Source of the DNA: Beijerinckiaceae bacterium
GTDB taxonomy: Bacteria; Pseudomonadota; Alphaproteobacteria; Rhizobiales; Beijerinckiaceae
Direction of reading: 5' to 3'
NCBI GenBank assembly: GCA_947472615.1
Contig: CANJEY010000004.1
Coordinates: forward strand, 1-33,760
Length of the DNA: 33,760 nucleotides
Shown in pieces: positions 8,993 through 16,700 of this stretch (its first letter is position 1; each line of letters opens with the position of its first letter). A program made the position numbers and the translations under genes. The notes under the pieces were generated by a model, which saw nothing but the letters and a program-made list of their open reading frames with translations, did no database searches and was not told the origin of the DNA.

Positions 8993-9874
8993 ATGAGCAA
9001 GCTTCGGGGCGCCATAGCCGCCATCGCAACGCCGATCACGGATGCGTTCGAACCGGATATCGACCGCTTTACAACGCTCGCCAATCACCTGCTCGCGAAC
9101 GGGTGTGACGGCCTCAATGTGCTCGGAACGACCGGTGAGGCCACGTCCTTCTCCCGCGACCAGCGGTTCCGGGTCATGGCGGCCGCTGCGGAACGCTCAG
9201 ATCCGTCCCGGATGATGGTCGGCGTCGGCGCATCGGCTTTGGCGGACGCCATCGCCTTGACGAGGCGCGCGGCAGAACTCGGCTTCGCCGGGGCGCTGGC
9301 GTTGCCGCCCTTCTATTACAAGGGTGTGCCGGATCTGGGCGTGGCGGCCTATTTCGAGGCGATCCTGCAAGCGACCTCCGCACAGCCAGTCCCCCTCTAT
9401 CTCTATCACTATCCGGCGCTCTCGGGCGTTCCGTTCACGCCGGGTCTGGTCGATCTGCTTCTGAAAAACAGCGGCGGCCGCATCGTCGGCCTCAAGGATT
9501 CCTCCGGCGACATGGCCTATGCGCGGGGAGTAGCGGCGCAAAATCCGGGTTTCGCCGTGTTCCCCTCTACAGAGGCCGTACTACTGGACGCCCGCGCAGG
9601 ACAATTCGCAGGCTGCATTTCGGCGACCGCAAACCTCAACTCCGGCCTGTGTCGACGGGCCTTCCATGATGGAGACGCGGCCGCGCTCCGGAGCGCCGTT
9701 GCCATTCGCCAGTTGTTCGACGGCAAACCACTGGTGGCGGGCGTGAAGGCGGGTCTCGCGCACCTGCAGGACGATTCCACTTTCAGTCGGACAATGCCGC
9801 CCCTGGCCCCCTGGCGTGCGGCGGAGCAGGCGCAACTGGCGCGCGATCTGGATCGCCTGCTGGCGGCGGGCTAG
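8993..9874 (+). CDS. DapA/NAL-superfamily aldolase, probably not a true dihydrodipicolinate synthase
   Basis: A 293-residue TIM-barrel lyase of the DHDPS/N-acetylneuraminate lyase superfamily. It has the carboxylate-binding GTTGE (45-49), Tyr138 in LYLYHYPALSG and the Schiff-base Lys168 in GLKDSSGD. In authentic DapA the Tyr is followed by the pattern P-S-R-T-G, whose Arg (Arg138 in E. coli) binds aspartate semialdehyde; here the aligned residue is Leu143. This argues for another pyruvate-type aldol or retro-aldol reaction, such as on a sugar acid or hydroxy-oxo acid. The substrate is unknown. The ATG at 8993 has GGAG nine bases upstream. It is followed by rpsT, which has its own promoter. 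Confidence 0.85.
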   Translation: MSKLRGAIAAIATPITDAFEPDIDRFTTLANHLLANGCDGLNVLGTTGEATSFSRDQRFRVMAAAAERSDPSRMMVGVGASALADAIALTRRAAELGFAGALALPPFYYKGVPDLGVAAYFEAILQATSAQPVPLYLYHYPALSGVPFTPGLVDLLLKNSGGRIVGLKDSSGDMAYARGVAAQNPGFAVFPSTEAVLLDARAGQFAGCISATANLNSGLCRRAFHDGDAAALRSAVAIRQLFDGKPLVAGVKAGLAHLQDDSTFSRTMPPLAPWRAAEQAQLARDLDRLLAAG

Positions 9875-9921
9875 TATGAAGGGGTCGGAACCGATGATTT
9901 TGCCATCCATCCGGTCCTCCG

Positions 9922-9951
9922 TTGACGAACGGCCTGCGTTTCCTCTATAAG
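9922..9951 (+). promoter_or_regulatory. sigma70-type promoter of rpsT
   Basis: TTGACG (9922-9927) and TATAAG (9946-9951) are 18 bases apart; shifting the -10 to CTATAA gives 17. Both hexamers are close to consensus and the site lies 78 bases upstream of the rpsT start, with a predicted transcript start near 9958. This is the clearest promoter in the window and fits a ribosomal protein gene. Confidence 0.7.
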
Positions 9952-9962
9952 GCCGCAGCTTT

Positions 9963-9990
9963 GGCGCCGGGAGGCGCCTCGTTTTGTTTT
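9963..9990 (+). promoter_or_regulatory. hairpin in the rpsT leader (attenuator-like)
   Basis: GGCGCC (9963-9968), loop GGGA, GGCGCC (9973-9978) followed by TCGTTTTGTTTT. With the promoter above, this would form at the very 5' end of the rpsT mRNA. The fold resembles an intrinsic terminator; it could also stabilise the message or take part in S20 feedback. Confidence 0.5.
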
Positions 9991-10028
9991 GCGTGCCCGA
10001 TAGGCGGCATGCGTCCCGGGGAATATCC

Positions 10029-10295
10029 ATGGCGAATACCAGTTCGGCCAAGAAGGCCGTCAGAAAGATTGCCCGTCGCACCGCCATTAACCGGTCGCGC
10101 CGCAGTGAGATGCGCACCTTCATCCGCAAGGTCGAAGAGGCCATTGCGTCCGGCAACGCCGCGCAGGCCCAGACCGCGCTTCACGACGCCGAGCCGCTCA
10201 TCATGCGCGCTGCGCAGAATGGCGTCGTTCACCGCAACACCGCCAGCCGCAAGGTGTCGCGTCTGACGAAGCGGGTGAAGTCGCTCGCGTCCTGA
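10029..10295 (+). CDS. rpsT: 30S ribosomal protein S20
   Basis: S20 of 88 residues, a helical 16S rRNA-binding protein of the small subunit. It begins [17 protein letters not shown] and continues [23 protein letters not shown], rich in Lys and Arg as expected. The frame extends 15 codons upstream, but the ATG at 10029 after GGGGA gives exactly the family N-terminus. It has a strong promoter and leader hairpin and is followed by a strong terminator, so it is probably monocistronic. The rpsT-dnaA neighbourhood is common in alphaproteobacteria. Confidence 0.97.
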   Translation: MANTSSAKKAVRKIARRTAINRSRRSEMRTFIRKVEEAIASGNAAQAQTALHDAEPLIMRAAQNGVVHRNTASRKVSRLTKRVKSLAS

Positions 10296-10317
10296 GATCA
10301 TACGCATCGCATTTTGG

Positions 10318-10345
10318 AAAAGCCCGGCCTCGCGCCGGGCTTTTT
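10318..10345 (+). terminator. intrinsic terminator of rpsT
   Basis: AAAGCCCGGC (10319-10328), a five-base loop CTCGC, and GCCGGGCTTT (10334-10343) form a perfect 10-bp stem ending in a run of five T. It lies 24 bases after the rpsT stop. Confidence 0.9.
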
Positions 10346-11101
10346 GTTAGGCTGCGCATCATGGAATTCGCGCCGAAATGCCACACGGATTTCTTTTTGT
10401 CGAAGCCGGATGGCGCGCACGCAAACAGCACATAATTCAACACCTTGCGCGGCAAGCGATTCTGCCGCCCGTTGGACGCCCGCTTGACAAGCCTATTTGG
10501 CGTTCAAGCCGGCAGTGGTTTCGTATTCGAAACAGACTTGAGACCGGAAAATGAATCGGAACCTATCGCATCCGATTCAACCGCTTGCCTGCGTCAAGGC
10601 TGAATCTAATACAAAATGCGACTTGTCCGCATCGCAAGTCTGACGAGCGTGCGACACGATTGAATTGCGCCGCGAAGCGTCGAATTGTAAGGTTTTTTCG
10701 ACGGCGTTTGACCGAGCTGGATGAACGCTTCGCTGGGACTGACTGCGCGCAGCGCTGCCGAAATTCTGACCACGAAGCTCGCCATTCATACGGGTCGAAT
10801 GTTTTCGTCGCGGGGCGCGGTGCGGCGTGCGCTGATCAATTTATGTCCGAACGGACAACTGCGCTTTCGCGAAGAGGGGATGCTTATGTCTTGCATTCAT
10901 CGCGACGGAGGACTTCTTTCCTCCTTCGGCCGAACCGAATTGTTTGGATTGGCGCATTCTCTTGCAACGCTTTGTTCTATCAAGGCTGTGAGAGATTTGT
11001 CGACGTCCCGGGCCGCTGACTGACGCAGCAGCTTCGTCGTCACGGACCATACGTCCAGATCGAATGCACCCATTGGCCACGATGGAAAAAAGAGAAAAAT
11101 A
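10346..11101 (+). other. 756-bp geneless region upstream of dnaA
   Basis: No open frame here has family resemblance or a ribosome site that I would trust. I looked for DnaA boxes (TTATCCACA-like) and CtrA sites (TTAA-N7-TTAA) and saw none. What is present: four GANTC sites between 10458 and 10606, a 9-bp inverted repeat TGAATCGGA (10552-10560) / TCCGATTCA (10571-10579), and an isolated TTGACA at 10484 without a good -10. The region probably holds the dnaA promoter and a long leader. A replication-origin role is not supported by visible boxes. Confidence 0.6.
10458..10606 (+). promoter_or_regulatory. cluster of GANTC (CcrM-type) methylation sites upstream of dnaA
   Basis: GATTC at 10458, GAATC at 10553, GATTC at 10574 and GAATC at 10602. 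I find no other GANTC in the 806 bases between rpsT and dnaA. The middle two are the arms of the inverted repeat at 10552-10579. In Caulobacter, GANTC methylation by CcrM influences transcription of cell-cycle genes including dnaA; a similar role here is inference. Confidence 0.5.
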
Positions 11102-12649
11102 ATGGCGTTCCAAAACGAACAAGACCAATCGATCCCCGAAGCCGTCGAGGCCGAAATTTCGGCGACGCACGACGCCGACGTTTGGACGCGCGTCATGCGC
11201 CGATTGAAGGCGGAAGTCGGCGAGCATGTTTTCAGTTCGTGGTTTGCGCGTATCGAACTCGACGGCGTGAACGGGTCGACGGCGCAATTGTCCGTCCCGA
11301 CAAAGTTTCTCAAGAGCTGGATCGACTCTCATTATCTGGATCGTCTGTCGGTGCTAATCGCGCAGGAAATTCCGCCGACTTCGCGCGTGAATGTCGTTGT
11401 GCGTTCGACGAGCCGTGTGACGCACCGATCGAATACGGCGCAGTTTCAGCAATTGCGGTCTCATCAACTGACAGGTGTGAACACATCCGGTCGCGTCGCC
11501 AATGCGCCACTCGAAAATGACAAACGGCCCGGCCCGATGCGGGTCGGCGACCTCGCGGCGCGACTGACGCCGTCGCCAGTGAAGCGTTGGGAGGCCGACG
11601 CAACTGGGCTTGTCGGGTCGCCGCTCGATCGCCGGCTGACGTTCGATAATTTTCTCGTCGGCAGGCCGAACCAGCTGGCCCATGGAGCCGGCTCGAAGAT
11701 CGCGACGGCTGATGCGCGCTCGATCCGATACAACCCTCTTTATATTCATGCGGCTGTCGGTCTCGGAAAGACCCATCTGCTGCAGGCCATCGCGCACGCG
11801 GTCGAAGCCGCAGGTAAACGGGTGATCTACCTGACCGCCGAAAAGTTCATGTACGGCTTCGTGTCTGCGCTCAAGTCGCAGACCGCGATCGCCTACAAGG
11901 AAAAGCTGCGGTCCATCGACGCCTTGATCATCGACGACATCCAGTTTCTGCAGGGCAAGCAGATCCAGCAGGAATTCTGCCACACGCTGAATGCACTCAT
12001 CGATTCCGGCCGACAGGTCGTGACCGCCGCCGACCGACCCGCGGCTGAACTCGAAAGCGTCGATGAACGCGTACGGTCGCGCCTGATGGGCGGGCTCTCT
12101 GTTGAAATGGGCTCGCTGGATGAATCGCTCCGGGCAAAGATTCTGGAAGCCCGCATCTCCAATGCGCAGATCAGTCAGCCGAATTTTCAGGTTCCGCCTG
12201 CGGTCGTCAGCTATCTGGCGCACGTGATCCAGACGAACGGGCGCGATCTCGATGGAGCCGTCAACCGTTTGCTGGCGCATTCGACCCTGACGGGAGCTCC
12301 GCTGACGGTCGAAATGGCTGAAATCGCAATCAGCGATTTGATCAGATCGCGCGAGCCGAAGCGGATCAAGATCGAAGAGATTCAGAAGCTGGTTGCGTCC
12401 CACTATAATGTGAGCCGCTCCGATCTGTTGTCAGCGCGCCGGACAGCCGCTGTCGTGCGACCGCGGCAGATCGCCATGTATCTGGCGAAGGTACTGACGC
12501 TGCGGTCCCTGCCGGAAATCGGACGCCGTTTCGGCGGTCGCGATCATACGACCGTGCTGCACGCTGTTCGCAAGATCGAGGGCCTCGCGGCCAAGGATGC
12601 GTCGCTGTCAGAAGTCATCGATCTTCTGAAGCGAATGCTGAGCGATTGA
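11102..12649 (+). CDS. dnaA: chromosomal replication initiator protein DnaA
   Basis: DnaA of 515 residues binds origin DNA boxes and, with ATP, opens the duplex. Domain I (about 25-95) begins [22 protein letters not shown]; a variable linker spans about 100-175; the AAA+ domain carries VGLGKTHLL (219-227), Walker B LIIDD (275-279) and sensor/box [14 protein letters not shown]; domain IV contains the signature [14 protein letters not shown] (479-492). The first two glycines usual in the DnaA P-loop are alanines here (HAAVGLGKT), while the catalytic GKT is intact. The ATG at 11102 is preceded by a weak AAGAGA site. Its stop abuts the stop of the convergent potF-like gene. Confidence 0.97.
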   Translation: MAFQNEQDQSIPEAVEAEISATHDADVWTRVMRRLKAEVGEHVFSSWFARIELDGVNGSTAQLSVPTKFLKSWIDSHYLDRLSVLIAQEIPPTSRVNVVVRSTSRVTHRSNTAQFQQLRSHQLTGVNTSGRVANAPLENDKRPGPMRVGDLAARLTPSPVKRWEADATGLVGSPLDRRLTFDNFLVGRPNQLAHGAGSKIATADARSIRYNPLYIHAAVGLGKTHLLQAIAHAVEAAGKRVIYLTAEKFMYGFVSALKSQTAIAYKEKLRSIDALIIDDIQFLQGKQIQQEFCHTLNALIDSGRQVVTAADRPAAELESVDERVRSRLMGGLSVEMGSLDESLRAKILEARISNAQISQPNFQVPPAVVSYLAHVIQTNGRDLDGAVNRLLAHSTLTGAPLTVEMAEIAISDLIRSREPKRIKIEEIQKLVASHYNVSRSDLLSARRTAAVVRPRQIAMYLAKVLTLRSLPEIGRRFGGRDHTTVLHAVRKIEGLAAKDASLSEVIDLLKRMLSD

Positions 12650-13735
12650 TTATTTGCCGGTCTTCACACGCGTCCACTCGCGCGTGACGATCTTCTGCGT
12701 CGCCTGATCGTAGGCGGTGGCGGTGAACAATCGCTTCATGATCGCTTCGTCGGGATAGACGGCTTTGTTGTTCAGAATGTCCGGCGACACCAGCGGACGC
12801 GACGCCGCAACTCCATTTGCAAAATTCGTAACATTGGAGTTGCGGGCTGCGATTTCTGGCCGCAGCAGGTAGTCGATCAGCGCGTGCGCTTCGGCCACAT
12901 GCGCTGCGTCCTTTGGAATCGCCAGATTGTCCATCGATATGAGCGTTCCCTCCTTGGGAATCATATATTCGATGTCGACATTGTTTCGCGCTTCCTTGGC
13001 GCGGTTCCTCGCCTGAAAGCTGTCGCCCGCCCAGCCGACGGCGAGGCAGATGTCGCCATTGGCGAGCGCGTTGATATATTCCGACGAATGAAATTTCTTC
13101 ACGAACGGCTTCACGCGCATTAGCGCATCGGCCCCCTTGCGGATGTCGGCTGCGTTCTTGCTATCTGGATTGATCTGCAGAAACCGCAGGCTGGTCGTCA
13201 GAATGTCTTCCGGGCTGTCCAGCATGTAGACGCCGCAATCGGCGAACTTGCGCAGATTTTCCGGCTTGTAGACGAAATCCCAACTGTCGAGGGGCTTGTC
13301 GCCGACGCGCGCCTTCGCCTTCTCGACATTGTAGGCGATGCCGGTCGTGAACCACATGTAATTGACGGCGAACTGGTTGCCCGGGTCATAGGTGGCGAGT
13401 CGGGACATGATGTCCGACGCCAGATTTTTCAGATTGGGAATCTTGGACTTATCGAGCTTCTGATAGACGCCGATCTGGATCTGCCGTTGCAGAAAACTCG
13501 CCGACGGGGCGACGACGTCATAGCCAGTCTTCCCGGCGAGCAATTTGGTCTCGAGCGTTTCGTTCGAGTCGTATGTGTCATAGACGACGCGAATGCCGGT
13601 CTCACGTGTGAAGTCGTCGAGCACGGTCGGGTCGATGTAGTCCGACCAATTGTAGATGTTGACGACTTTTTCCTGCGCCAGACTGGCGCTCGACAGGAAG
13701 GCGGCGCAGAACGCGACGATCAATCTGGTCTTCAT
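12650..13735 (-). CDS. potF: putrescine/polyamine ABC transporter substrate-binding protein (PotF type)
   Basis: A 361-residue periplasmic binding protein. Residues 1-20 form a signal peptide (MKTRLIVAFCAAFLSSASLA, cleavage before QEKV). The mature N-terminus VVNIYNWSDYIDP and the YDTYDSNETLETKLLAGKTGYDVV segment are typical of PotD/PotF proteins that bind putrescine or spermidine; GDICLAVGWAGDSFQARNRA is the usual hinge-region motif. No PotG/H/I ATPase or permease genes are nearby, so it is an orphan here. Its ATG overlaps the TGA of the upstream aminotransferase gene (13732-13735), implying coupled translation. Polyamine class is well supported; putrescine specificity is inferred. Confidence 0.88.
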   Translation of the reverse strand: MKTRLIVAFCAAFLSSASLAQEKVVNIYNWSDYIDPTVLDDFTRETGIRVVYDTYDSNETLETKLLAGKTGYDVVAPSASFLQRQIQIGVYQKLDKSKIPNLKNLASDIMSRLATYDPGNQFAVNYMWFTTGIAYNVEKAKARVGDKPLDSWDFVYKPENLRKFADCGVYMLDSPEDILTTSLRFLQINPDSKNAADIRKGADALMRVKPFVKKFHSSEYINALANGDICLAVGWAGDSFQARNRAKEARNNVDIEYMIPKEGTLISMDNLAIPKDAAHVAEAHALIDYLLRPEIAARNSNVTNFANGVAASRPLVSPDILNNKAVYPDEAIMKRLFTATAYDQATQKIVTREWTRVKTGK

Positions 13736-14904
13736 GAGGGGGCCTTCAGCAGGTCGGGATGAGAGGCTGCCTTTTCGAGCCGCTGCAATGCGGCGTCGAG
13801 CGTTGCATCGTATTTGGCAAAGCAGAAACGCACGACACTTTTTACTGAATCGACCGTGTAGAACGCCGACACCGGAATGGCCGCAACGCCGAATTTCGTC
13901 ACCAGATTGCGGCAGAATGTTTCGTCATCCAATCCCATTGCGGAAATGTCGATGGTGACGAAATAGGTTCCCTGACTTGGCAGGACTGAAAAGCCGAGCT
14001 GCGCCAGCCCAGTCGACAATCGGTCGCGGCTGCGCTGAAACGATTGTCGCATGCCGCTGAAGTAGTCCGTATCCTTACCGAGCCCATGCGCCACGGCGAC
14101 CTGCAAATTTGGCGGCGTAGTGAAGGTCAGGAACTGGTGCGATTTGGACAGGACTTTCATCAGCTCTGGCGCAGCGGCGACCAACCCGACCTTCCAGCCC
14201 GTGAGTGAAAAGATCTTCCCCGCAGATCCGATCTTGATCGTCCGCTGGCGCATGCCGGGCAAGGCGATCATCGACACATGCTCCCGGCCGTCGAAGATCA
14301 GATGTTCCCAGACTTCGTCGCAGATGGCGATCACGTCATGACGGATGCAAAAACGCGCCAACCGTTCGATCTGCTCACGCGGATAAACCACCCCACAGGG
14401 ATTCAGGGGATTGTTGAAGACGACGGCTTTCGTCTTGCTGGTGAACACCCGCTCGAGATCAGCCTCGCTGAAATGCCAGTGCGGCGGCCTGAGCGTCACG
14501 AAGCGCGGAATCCCGCCCGCTCTCAGCACCAGCGGCACATAGGCGTCATAGGTTGGCTGCATCAGCACGACTTCGTCGCCCGGTTCGATCGTCGCAAATA
14601 ACGCGCCCGCAATGGCTTCCGTCGCCCCCGACGTCACCATGACTTCGCGCGCCGGATCGAGATCGACGCCATGAAATCGACGGTAATGGGCCGCGATGGC
14701 TTCGCGCAGTTCCGGTATGCCCATCATGGACGGGTATTGATTGTAGCCGTTCAAGACTGCATCGGCCGCCTTCTGGCGAACGTCATCGGGACCGGGGTCA
14801 TCCGGGAAGCCCTGACCGAGATTGATCGCGTTCAGGTCGCGGGCGAGCCCGGACATGACTTCGAAAACCGTCGTCGGCAGATTGGAAAATATGGAATTCA
14901 TCAA
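13732..14904 (-). CDS. class I/II PLP-dependent aminotransferase
   Basis: Fold-type I aminotransferase of 390 residues. Visible are GQGFPDDPGPD, the cofactor-loop region TSGATEAIAGAL, FNNPLNPCG (Asn for PLP), CDEVWEHLIFDG (Asp for PLP) and Lys230 in GSAGKIFSLTGWKVG (Schiff base). The sequence style matches the KAT/YbdL/DapC-like group, whose members act on methionine, kynurenine, glutamine or N-succinyl-diaminopimelate; I cannot choose among these. Two consecutive ATG codons at 14904 and 14901 are both possible starts. It is the first gene of a pair with the potF-like gene, overlapping by four bases, and faces cobU across 96 bases. Confidence 0.9.
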   Translation of the reverse strand: MMNSIFSNLPTTVFEVMSGLARDLNAINLGQGFPDDPGPDDVRQKAADAVLNGYNQYPSMMGIPELREAIAAHYRRFHGVDLDPAREVMVTSGATEAIAGALFATIEPGDEVVLMQPTYDAYVPLVLRAGGIPRFVTLRPPHWHFSEADLERVFTSKTKAVVFNNPLNPCGVVYPREQIERLARFCIRHDVIAICDEVWEHLIFDGREHVSMIALPGMRQRTIKIGSAGKIFSLTGWKVGLVAAAPELMKVLSKSHQFLTFTTPPNLQVAVAHGLGKDTDYFSGMRQSFQRSRDRLSTGLAQLGFSVLPSQGTYFVTIDISAMGLDDETFCRNLVTKFGVAAIPVSAFYTVDSVKSVVRFCFAKYDATLDAALQRLEKAASHPDLLKAPS

Positions 14905-15000
14905 GCACCGAGGCAGAGTCCAGCCGTTGAATTGATTAGCATTGTTTCAGCTTCGTTTGAAGAAGCCGAAAGGCTTGCGGGGCGCGGGCCGGGGTGGCAC

Positions 15001-15537
15001 ATGGCCGCCATGACTAAGGCTGAAACGCATCGCTCCATCATGGTTCTAGGCGGCGCCCGGTCCGGCAAGAGCCGGCGCGCCGCCACGCTGGCGGAATCGA
15101 GCGGTCTCGCGCCCCTCCTCGTCGCCACAGCGACGGCCGGAGACGCCGAGATGGCGGCGCGAATTGAACAGCATCGGCATGACCGCGGCCCCAACTGGAC
15201 CACCATCGAAGAACCGGTCGACCTCGTGGGTGTGCTGACCAGCAATGGGGATCCTGCCCGAATTCTGGTTGTCGATTGTCTGACGTTGTGGCTGTCCAAT
15301 CTGATGTTCGCCGGACTCGAGTGCGGCCCGGCTGTGGACAGCCTCGTGCACGCCGTCGCGTCGACGAAGGGCCCCTGCATATTCGTGACCAACGAGGTCG
15401 GACAGGGCATCGTGCCGGACAACGCCATGGCGCGGGATTTCAGGGATCATCAAGGCCGACTGAACCAGAAGCTCGCGGCCGCCTGCGACACAGTCGAACT
15501 TGTGGTCGCAGGGATACCGCTTCGCATCAAGCCTTAG
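15001..15537 (+). CDS. cobU: adenosylcobinamide kinase / adenosylcobinamide-phosphate guanylyltransferase
   Basis: CobU/CobP of 178 residues phosphorylates adenosylcobinamide and transfers GMP to it, a step in nucleotide-loop assembly and in salvage of cobinamide. It shows the P-loop GGARSGKS (17-24), ATATAGDAEMAARIEQHR with candidate guanylylation histidines at 58-60, VDCLTLWLSNLMF, and FVTNEVGQGIVPDN with AMARDFRDHQGRLNQ. The frame is open 110 codons upstream, but the ATG at 15001 (preceded by GGGG) or the ATG at 15010 gives family length; I use 15001. It sits beside a cobalamin uptake locus and converges on btuF with five bases between stops. Confidence 0.93.
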   Translation: MAAMTKAETHRSIMVLGGARSGKSRRAATLAESSGLAPLLVATATAGDAEMAARIEQHRHDRGPNWTTIEEPVDLVGVLTSNGDPARILVVDCLTLWLSNLMFAGLECGPAVDSLVHAVASTKGPCIFVTNEVGQGIVPDNAMARDFRDHQGRLNQKLAAACDTVELVVAGIPLRIKP

Positions 15538-15542
15538 CGGCT

Positions 15543-16454
15543 TCAGCGCAGAACCTTGGCGTCGATCTCGCCCGCGAGTGCGTGCACCAGAGCGATCGTC
15601 GAAGGTCCGCCGCAGATGGTCAATTGATCGGGAAGCACCAGCCGCCGCTCGAGGGGGAAAGACTCCAGCAGCGCCGGGTGGACCAGCAACGCCTGCCCCT
15701 GATCGCCCGCCAGAACGCTGTTCTGTGAAACCAGCAGGAAATCCGGCGGGTCGACGAGCAGGCGTTCGAGACGCACGAATCCCGCCTGCCCCACGCCCAA
15801 CGCCGCCGATACATCGCGAAAGCCCGCGAGCTTCGCGACTTCGCCCGTCACGCCCGCATGAAACACGTAGCCGCGACGATGCAGCACGAGGCTCGAGGGC
15901 GCTCTCCCGTCCTTCGAAGCCCGGCCTTTGATGCTGTCGAGGGCCCCATTCATTTCGTGTACGAGAGCTTCGCCCCGTTCCGGATGCCCGAACAAAGCCG
16001 CAAGCTGACGAATCTGTTTGCGGCCATCTTCGATGTTGTCCCATGGGGTCAGGCTGAGAAAGCGGATGCCTTGCGCGGTCAACAGATCACGCGTGTAGCG
16101 GCTGTCGTAGGGCCCGACGAGCACGAGGTCGGCCTTCAACCGGACGATGTCTTCTCCAACGCCACGATTGACGGGAAACGCCTTCGCCTTCTCGTGCAGG
16201 AATGACATTTCCGGATCAGTCGAGAACGGACTGAGCGAAACAATCTGATCGGCGTCAGCCAAGGTAAGCAGCAGTTCGTCGGCGCAGAGATTCGCAGACG
16301 CTATGCGCCGAGGCGCGTCGGTGGCGGACGCAAGTGTCGACATCGCGCAGACGGCCAACATCAATCCGATCAAGGCACGCGCGAGACCCCGGCGCGCTGA
16401 ACGCTGCGTCGACTCACGGTTGAACGGCGTCCAAGAATTTGTTTGCAAGCGCAA
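15543..16454 (-). CDS. btuF: cobalamin ABC transporter substrate-binding protein (BtuF type)
   Basis: Periplasmic class III binding protein, up to 303 residues. The N-terminus carries RR followed by a hydrophobic stretch (LARALIGLMLAVCAMSTLASA), a signal peptide ending near residue 45. The mature part starts RRIASANLCADELLLTLAD, as in BtuF/FecB-type proteins, with VNRGVGEDIVRLKADLVLVG typical of the first lobe. Cobalamin is inferred from the adjacent riboswitch, btuB, btuCD and cobU. No ATG or GTG is available at a sensible position: the start must be TTG at 16454 or 16448, each with only a weak GGA upstream. It is transcribed away from btuB, so the riboswitch does not control it directly. 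Confidence 0.85.
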   Translation of the reverse strand: MRLQTNSWTPFNRESTQRSARRGLARALIGLMLAVCAMSTLASATDAPRRIASANLCADELLLTLADADQIVSLSPFSTDPEMSFLHEKAKAFPVNRGVGEDIVRLKADLVLVGPYDSRYTRDLLTAQGIRFLSLTPWDNIEDGRKQIRQLAALFGHPERGEALVHEMNGALDSIKGRASKDGRAPSSLVLHRRGYVFHAGVTGEVAKLAGFRDVSAALGVGQAGFVRLERLLVDPPDFLLVSQNSVLAGDQGQALLVHPALLESFPLERRLVLPDQLTICGGPSTIALVHALAGEIDAKVLR

Positions 16455-16471
16455 AAATCCGTGTCTAAGCT
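16443..16471 (+). promoter_or_regulatory. possible btuB promoter overlapping the btuF start
   Basis: TTGCAA (16443-16448) and TAAGCT (16466-16471) are 17 bases apart and would start transcription near 16478, just where the riboswitch begins. Both boxes are poor matches to consensus, so the call rests mainly on position. Confidence 0.3.
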
Positions 16472-16665
16472 CGGTCTGTCGTTGGTGCCCCGGATAGAGC
16501 CGGGGTGAAACGGGAATGCGGTGATGGATTTATCCAGATTCCGCAGCTGCCCCCGCAACTGTAAGCGGTGAGCCGACCCCGAGCAAAGTCACTGGAGACC
16601 ATGTCTCCGGGAAGACCGGGAGAGGCCTCGACCCGCAAGCCAGGAGACCGGCCAGTGACGAGTCG
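16470..16665 (+). promoter_or_regulatory. cobalamin (adenosylcobalamin) riboswitch
   Basis: The conserved core is readily recognised: GGTGCCCCGG with the pairing CCGGGGTGAA (from 16484), GGGAATGCGGTG (16512-16523), CAGCTGCCCCCGCAACTG (16544-16561) followed by TAAGCGG, the long stem GTCACTGG (16588-16595) with CCAGTGAC (16652-16659), and the B12 box AGCCAGGAGACCGGCC (16638-16653). It lies in the leader of btuB, whose AGGGGG ribosome site starts at 16691. A small hairpin CCGTC (16675-16679) / GACGG (16685-16689) sits just before that site. No U-tract terminator is present, so control is probably translational. Boundaries are approximate. Confidence 0.95.
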
Positions 16666-16700
16666 ACTCTAGCTCCGTCGGTGGGACGGTAGGGGGATTT

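Noticed and set aside
10484-10512. TTGACA upstream of dnaA as a promoter
   Set aside because: The -35 is perfect, but no acceptable -10 occurs 15-19 bases downstream.
10585-11023. Two overlapping plus-strand frames of 144 and 100 codons upstream of dnaA
   Set aside because: No domain, no ribosome site and unlike any family I know; the region looks noncoding. Conservation data could change this.
10346-11101. The interval before dnaA as the chromosomal origin
   Set aside because: No DnaA boxes or obvious AT-rich unwinding element, and the origin in this group is often not next to dnaA.
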